NCBI RefSeq assembly: GCF_030272615.1
Contig: NC_081406.1
Coordinates: 474,719,400-474,783,399, forward strand
Direction: 5' to 3'
Length of the DNA stretch: 64,000 bases
Origin: Cryptomeria japonica
Lineage: Eukaryota; Streptophyta; Pinopsida; Cupressales; Cupressaceae
Under the pieces are notes generated by a model. It saw nothing but the letters and a program-made list of their open reading frames with translations, did no database searches and was not told where the DNA came from. Position numbers and translations under genes: made by a program. This document shows positions 59,014 to 64,000 of this stretch, one piece after another (the stretch's first letter is position 1; each line of letters begins with the position of its first letter).

Positions 59014-59926
59014 CATATCTTTTATCTTTTCCAGGATGTCTCTGACTAGAGATTTTATCTCCAGGATGTCTTTGACTAGAAAGGCAAGGATGAGGCATCT
59101 TCACCTATTTGATGCTTGTGGATTGTTCCTTAGTAATATGATGACTCGTTTGAGGACATGATCATCTAAGATCATTGAGGACATAAAAGTCTGATGCAAA
59201 TTGATGCAATCCTTTCATGTCTAGTGTGTTTTCCTTCATGCATATGGTATGACGATTCATTTGGGTCTTATTCATATCTAGATGAGTTTTATCCTTTTGC
59301 TATAATAAGCTCGATGATGACTTTAACACTTCAAAAGCACATAAATTTTCATCACCTTTCATATCCTCTTTCTCATCACTCATTCTTCTTTCTCATCATT
59401 TCTCTTTTCATCACGCCTTTTTATCTCTCTTTTTCATCATTTTTTTCTTCATCTTCTTCATTCTTTTCAATGCAACAAGATCAATAAAATGATTTAACCA
59501 ATCGATTGCATGTCTCTAAAATTATTAATCTCTTTATCATTTCAACCAATTTTGCTTCTTGCAATCTCAATGCCCCTTGGGTTAAACAATCAATCAATCA
59601 TTGGATCACTTTATCTTGCGCTATCATCAATCCCAATCAGCTTAACAACTTATCAACTTGGCTAAACTGATCATTTCCATCAATTGTTCAGTTACGCTTC
59701 ATCAACTATGCATTTCCATCAAATGTGCATCTCAACTTAATCACTTGTGCAATATCAGTCATCCAATCATTTTCTCCTAATCTATCGAGAGATCAATCTC
59801 CATCAATATGTTCGATCAATCTTTCGAGGGGGCATAACCAATCAATCATCATCCTTACTAGGATATCTCTGGGGCATGTATCAGTTAATCATTTTCTTGA
59901 AACAATGCGACAGGCTATATTGTCTC
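59014..59926 (+). other. Element C 3' noncoding region, second part
   Basis: It contains a tandem-like pair of CCAGGATGTCTCTGACTAGA and a variant (59032-59082), a pyrimidine-rich tract (59345-59470), and an ATCAATC-rich stretch (59590-59850). No coding domain. Confidence 0.55.
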
Positions 59927-59940
59927 AAAGAGGGGCAAAA
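59927..59940 (+). other. Polypurine tract of element C
   Basis: AAAGAGGGGCAAAA stands directly before the LTR start TATAGACACA. Confidence 0.75.
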
Positions 59941-61440
59941 TATAGACACATAAAAATTTTCATTAAAATGTCCTCTTAATTAAACTCAATTTTTCCTACA
60001 TGATCAAGTGGATCCATTCTTTCATAATCCTATTTTCTAATATAATATCCATATCATCCATTATTTTATAATATTCATAATATTATAATGAATATTATTA
60101 TATTTCATCACTATTCATTAAAATCAATATATATTATATTATTCATCCATTTAATAATATATACTCCATTTTATTCATTTTAAATAAAACCATTTTCCAA
60201 ATCTCCTCCATATCTACGTCATCTCCTATTTATCACCTTCCACTCCTATAAATTACACTCACCTAATGAATGTGGGATAAAAATGGCTATGAGCAATTAA
60301 TAAATATTTATATTTCTTTAATAATTATTCTTCTATTAAATAGTTAATTTGAAAAGATTAATTTATTTAATTCATTTCATGTTCTTCTATTAATTAGTTT
60401 AATTGAAACATTTTATTAATTAATTCATTTATCTTATTCTTCAAATTAATTAATTAGATATCTAATATTTAATTATTCCCCTAATCAATTAATTAAATAT
60501 CTAATATTTAATTATTCTGCTAATCAATTAAATATCTAATATTTAATGGTTATTCTTCTATCCTATAGTCCCAAATATTAAATGATATCTTAAATTATTT
60601 AATTCATTTTCCAACTCATCCTTCCATCTCTACTTCATCTTTCCTTTTCCAACTCATCCATCATGTGGCTAAATGAATTCAACAAAATTAAATAAATAAA
60701 ACATTTATTAGCCACTTATCTCCAACTTCCAACTTCCAACTTCCACTTATTTCTTACCTTCTTCTATATTCTCTCCAACATCCCTACATATTAGGAAGGA
60801 CTTGAGTCCACTTGTCCTCTCATGCCTAAATCTTCTCCAACCATCCTTAGATTCCCTCAGTCAGCAACCCAGTCAAGGTGAGATGAGTGACACTTGTCTT
60901 CTCCTTCCCCCTTTCTCTCAACCTTCACCTTTGCTCACAACCATCCAAATTTGCAGATATGATCATGACCATTGATCTAGACCACATCATCTTATCCTCT
61001 CAAAGTCTATAAAAGTAGGAGTTTGAGTTGAGAAAAAGTTAGTCTTCAAGTGAGTTTTTCAAGTTAACAATTTGAGTAAACTTATGCATCCGTAAGTTTT
61101 TATCTTAAAACAATTAGCAATTTAGCATTTCTCATTTAGCTTTAAATTATTTGCATTGCATACCATAGTATTAGTTAACTATTAGTTATCAGTCCATTCT
61201 TCATATGCCATCTTGGAAGCTACCAATGCTTGTCTGGGAGCACATCATCTGCAACCAGGAACAATGGAGTTAGGACACAACGAGACTTAAATCATGAAGG
61301 TAAAAATAATTTTTTTATTTTAATATTCATTTCATGTAGTTTCATTGGTTGAGTTTGGATTTCCTGTAGTATTTCCTTTGTATTTTGTGAAACTAACATG
61401 TTGCAGGTAGTATTCTAATGATGAAATTCAAGTTGACACA
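59941..61440 (+). repeat. LTR (1500 bp) shared between C and D
   Basis: It starts TATAGACACATAAAAATT and ends TTGACACA. It is bounded by a polypurine tract on the left and a primer site on the right, so it serves as 3' LTR of the left unit and 5' LTR of the right one. The TATA box is at 61008. The start matches 23648 and 21448. Confidence 0.75.
61008..61015 (+). promoter_or_regulatory. TATA box of the C/D LTR
   Basis: TATAAAAG lies about 430 bases before the LTR end, as in the related LTRs. Confidence 0.6.
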
Positions 61441-61443
61441 TTT

Positions 61444-61461
61444 TGGTGCCCATCGTGGGGC
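61444..61461 (+). other. Element D primer binding site
   Basis: TGGTGCCCATCGTGGGGC resembles the Tat-type site TGGCGCCCACCGTGGGGC and differs clearly from the B and C sites. Confidence 0.7.
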
Positions 61462-61518
61462 TGGAGCCTCACATATATCTTTCTAATATCATGTCTAGTT
61501 CTCGCAAATAAAAGTGTA

Positions 61519-61800
61519 ATGCATTTGTAATCTAGATTCACGTCTGTGTGAGTTCTAACAATGCTTTTGTCTCGCAGGTTAGCGCATTTGACATTTAGGT
61601 TAGTGCTTTTGTCTGCAAATCAACGCATTTGATTCTTATATTAGCATTTTTGTGTCTAAGATTACCGCATTTATCATTTTGGTTAATGCTTTTGTAAGTG
61701 AATTCTCGCTTTTTAGTCCGCAAAGTAGCGCTTTTATATCGCAGGTTCACGCTTTTGTCCTCTAGGTTAGTGCTTTTGAGGTGGAAGACAATGCATTTAT
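61519..61800 (+). repeat. Leader array D1: GCGCTTTTGT-like motif every 20-22 nt
   Basis: Fourteen copies of a motif like AGCGCTTTTGT, CACGTCTGTG or AATGCATTTGT start near 61519, 61539, 61560, 61581, 61602, 61622, 61642, 61663, 61685, 61705, 61727, 61748, 61769 and 61790. Every step is 20-22 nt. Linkers often read AGGTTAG or similar. This is the most regular of the arrays. Confidence 0.85.
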
Positions 61801-62154
61801 TAGGATATCTCTTTTATTTGTAACTAACAAACTTTTTTGAAAGTCCAAATGTCCAAGAACTAAAATTTTCAAACTATTGACATATCTATGTGTAGGATTA
61901 TTTTTAAGCAAATTTCATGTATTTCCTCATGTAGTTAATTAAGAGTTTTATTTCGGAAAGTAACATATCATATCTTTCTCATTTAGCTTAACTAAGGGGA
62001 TAAATTGACAACAGGCAACTTGCATTTTGAGAGACTTCTTTAAAGTAGTTGCATATAGATTGTAGAGGGCTAAAATAAACTTGTGTTTTCCGCGCTTGAT
62101 GAAGTAGTAGGTAACTATGCTCTCACCCTCATACGGTGATTAGAAAACCAGACC

Positions 62155-62705
62155 TACATTTTATGTGTAACCTTTAAAGGGCTTGCCTTTCTGAGATGCC
62201 TTTAGGGGGGCAGTGAGAGGGGAACGACCCAAAGTGGAAATGGGATAATACCGAGTCCTTTTGATCCACTCTAAATAAATCATGTTTGAGATGAAAGTTA
62301 CAAACAACATGTGCTGATAAGTTCATACCGACACTATGTTTCCCCATAAACCCTATGGAGTGTAACCTCTCTAGGCTGAGAACCTTCTATATTTACAGAG
62401 TTGAAAGTGCCACATGTATGGCCACATGACCAGAAGCCTTTACTAAAAACCACTTGTACTAGTTGCCAAAATCCTTCTAATTGTTGGCGCAGGAGGTCGG
62501 ACCTCTGAAGCGGCTCACACACATAAGATTCTTAGTAGAGATAAAGTTTGCCATGGGGAGTTTTCATGGAAACTAGTGCTTGGTTGCCTCGGAGAAGTGA
62601 GTGCCAAGGGTGGAGCCAGTGGGGTCAAGCATCTAAATATCTGCTTTGAATAGCATAGCCTCGAGGGAAACCCCATGTGAGATTCAACAATTATTGTCTC
62701 AGCCT
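62155..62705 (+). other. Conserved leader block, copy D
   Basis: It aligns with the B and C copies (for example AGGAGGTCGGACCTCTGAAG, GGAGTTTTCATGG and GGAAACCCCATGTGAGAT). It is somewhat shorter at its 5' side. No frame is shared with the other copies. Confidence 0.8.
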
Positions 62706-62880
62706 GCCATAAGATTTGTACTTTCTTGTGCATTTTGGTTTTTCAAACATTGTGTCTTCTATGTCTATAACATGCTCAGAATGGTTAAAAATTGAAGAAA
62801 ATCATCATCTAAAAATGAGCAAAAATCCAACAACTTGCTGGAAAAATTGAAAAAAAGAATCCTTGAAACATAGTCAGAGC

Positions 62881-62953
62881 AGTGCTTTCAAACAACAAAA
62901 TAGCGTATTTGTCCCCAAAAATTAGCACGTTTGACCAAAAGTTAGCACAAATG
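62881..62953 (+). repeat. Leader array D2: four motif copies at about 21 nt
   Basis: AGTGCTTTC, AGCGTATTTGT, AGCACGTTTGA and AGCACAAATGC start near 62881, 62902, 62924 and 62944. It lies after the conserved block, mirroring B2. Confidence 0.65.
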
Positions 62954-63661
62954 CTTTCTCACATCTGAGACAAAGCATATCAAACCAAAATTTCAAAGTC
63001 ATTATCAAAACACTTCTTGAGTAGAATTGTCTTTAAACTGTCACACATTTTCACACTAGTTCAATAACTGGGTTACCAATCCAACATGCTATTTCCAAAA
63101 GGTTTCCATAAGCATAAAACATTCAACAAGATAGTGATTCAAACATCTTAAGTGCAAAAATCAACATCATTATTAGTTTCTCATCAGGATATATTGAATC
63201 CTCTATCACGAAACTTGACCAATCCACCTTGTGTTCATTATCTTGGATATATCTTTCCTATTGTGAACCTAGGTTATATCAAAATCAAAATTGCACTCAC
63301 ATTGGAATCAAGCAAACTTGTAAATTATCATATGCTTATATGACTTTTAAGTATCACCTTAAGAAAAGAAAGCCTAGTTATAAAGATACTTAGAAGATGA
63401 TAATATTCTTGTATATCAATCACAAGATCTTGTTAAAACATAAGGCATTCCTACACCATTTTTCGTCACTATTTATGTGGCTGTGGGACAAATTTTGATG
63501 GAGAAATTTTGCAAGGATGTTATTTTCAACAAAGAGATGCTTTATCACAACGAACCAACAACAATGGTAAAATCAACAAAGCATACCTTCCTAAACCAAT
63601 AATCACCTATTGAGTTGTTTTTAGAAGGTCAAAAAAAATTCAAGAATTTTGAGACAATCAC
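62954..63661 (+). other. Element D leader, last part before gag
   Basis: Noncoding, AT-rich. No motif recognised. Confidence 0.5.
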
Positions 63662-64000
63662 ATGCCACTTTGGACTAGAGCTCAATACGAACATCTCAGA
63701 AAACAACAAAAAAAAATGAAAGAAGAAGATAATTCAACGTTCCAAACTTTTGGGTATACGGCTGTTGATGAAGAAGCGATCAATAACACCATTAGAGACC
63801 TTGAGCAAGATTTCAAATTTGATAGACTAATGGAAAAATTATTAGCAAAGCAAAAAGAAAAATATCTTTTGATGTTGACAAAATCAGAAGCTAAATTGCC
63901 ACAAGACTTTAATATAGAAGGCTTGAAACAAGATGCAGAGACAAGTGACACTCAAAATACGGATGATCTGAATAATGAAGATATAAACAAAGAAAGCCAT
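63662..64000 (+). CDS. Element D gag, N-terminal part, open at window end
   Basis: ATG at 63662 opens a frame of 113 codons that is still open at 64000. It begins MPLWTRAQYEHLRKQQKKMK and continues through DEEAINNTIRDLEQDFKFDR and MEKLLAKQKEKYLLML. This is a charged, helical protein like the N-terminal part of Tat/Ogre-type Gag. No stop or shift is seen, unlike gag of C. Whether a pol follows cannot be seen. Confidence 0.65.
   Translation, partial: MPLWTRAQYEHLRKQQKKMKEEDNSTFQTFGYTAVDEEAINNTIRDLEQDFKFDRLMEKLLAKQKEKYLLMLTKSEAKLPQDFNIEGLKQDAETSDTQNTDDLNNEDINKESH

Larger units (their letters stand above)
41591..59940 (+). mobile_element. Element C: gag-only Tat-like element, interrupted twice
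   Basis: It has an LTR remnant, a primer site at 42005, a long leader with the conserved block, one gag frame, a noncoding 3' part and a polypurine tract at 59927-59940. Excluding the Copia element (47105-52778) and the solo LTR (54981-59013), no protease, RT, RNase H or integrase is present, and the 3' noncoding part is only about 2.3 kb. This matches a non-autonomous element that relies on enzymes supplied by relatives. Confidence 0.7.
59941..64000 (+). mobile_element. Element D: Tat-like Gypsy, 5' part, cut by the window end
   Basis: It has an LTR, a primer site, a leader with two motif arrays around the conserved block, and the beginning of gag. The rest lies beyond the window. Confidence 0.75.

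Noticed and set aside
61519-61800. CRISPR-like regularly spaced repeat
   Set aside because: The repeated part is only about 10 nt and degenerate, spacers are about 11 nt, and the context is a plant retrotransposon leader with no cas genes.

Overview
The window is plant nuclear repeat DNA. It looks like an intergenic block from a very large, transposon-rich genome, and a gymnosperm or conifer is my best guess. That guess rests on element style: Tekay and Tat/Athila Gypsy elements with LTRs of up to 4.8 kb, deep nesting, and no host gene in 64 kb. I see no tRNA, rRNA, CRISPR or bacterial-type operon. Nearly every long open frame is transposase, gag or pol.

Layout from left to right. Positions 1-4140 hold a possible small solo LTR, a 770-bp strand-asymmetric G-rich tract and otherwise unassigned sequence. 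Positions 4141-8344 hold an intron-containing CACTA (En/Spm) transposase with four recognisable domains and only a few lesions. A decayed multi-exon gene with a SET (lysine methyltransferase-type) domain follows at about 9499-10850 in the same orientation. A broken Gypsy RT/RNase H fragment (10866-12227) is cut by element A, a minus-strand Athila/Tat-type element (12228-23647). A carries an extra third ORF, two polypurine tracts and a solo LTR in its gag. Its 5' LTR is cut by element B.

B, C and D are plus-strand elements of one Tat-like group. They occupy 23648-41590 (B), 41591-59940 (C) and 59941 to the window end (D). They share LTR starts resembling TRTAGACAC, related primer sites, and a roughly 600-nt conserved leader block. 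B and D also carry arrays of a degenerate motif at about 21-nt spacing on both sides of that block. The B leader contains a complete, very young Tekay chromovirus (25883-40503, minus strand). It has near-identical 4.84/4.83-kb LTRs, an ATTGT target duplication, an initiator-Met primer site and one uninterrupted gag-pol frame of 1588 codons. C encodes only gag, with no pol, and is interrupted by a gag-deleted Copia element (47105-52778, target site TTAGG) and by a probable 4-kb solo Tekay-type LTR (54981-59013). D is cut by the window edge just inside gag.

Most of these units work as independent selfish elements. The Tekay copy looks autonomous. C would need enzymes supplied in trans. The CACTA transposase and the SET gene may form one two-gene transposon, but I could not find terminal inverted repeats. 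The least explained signals are the 21-nt-phased leader arrays, the conserved structured leader block, the chain of GC-rich palindromes inside the Tekay LTR, and the SET gene beside the CACTA transposase.
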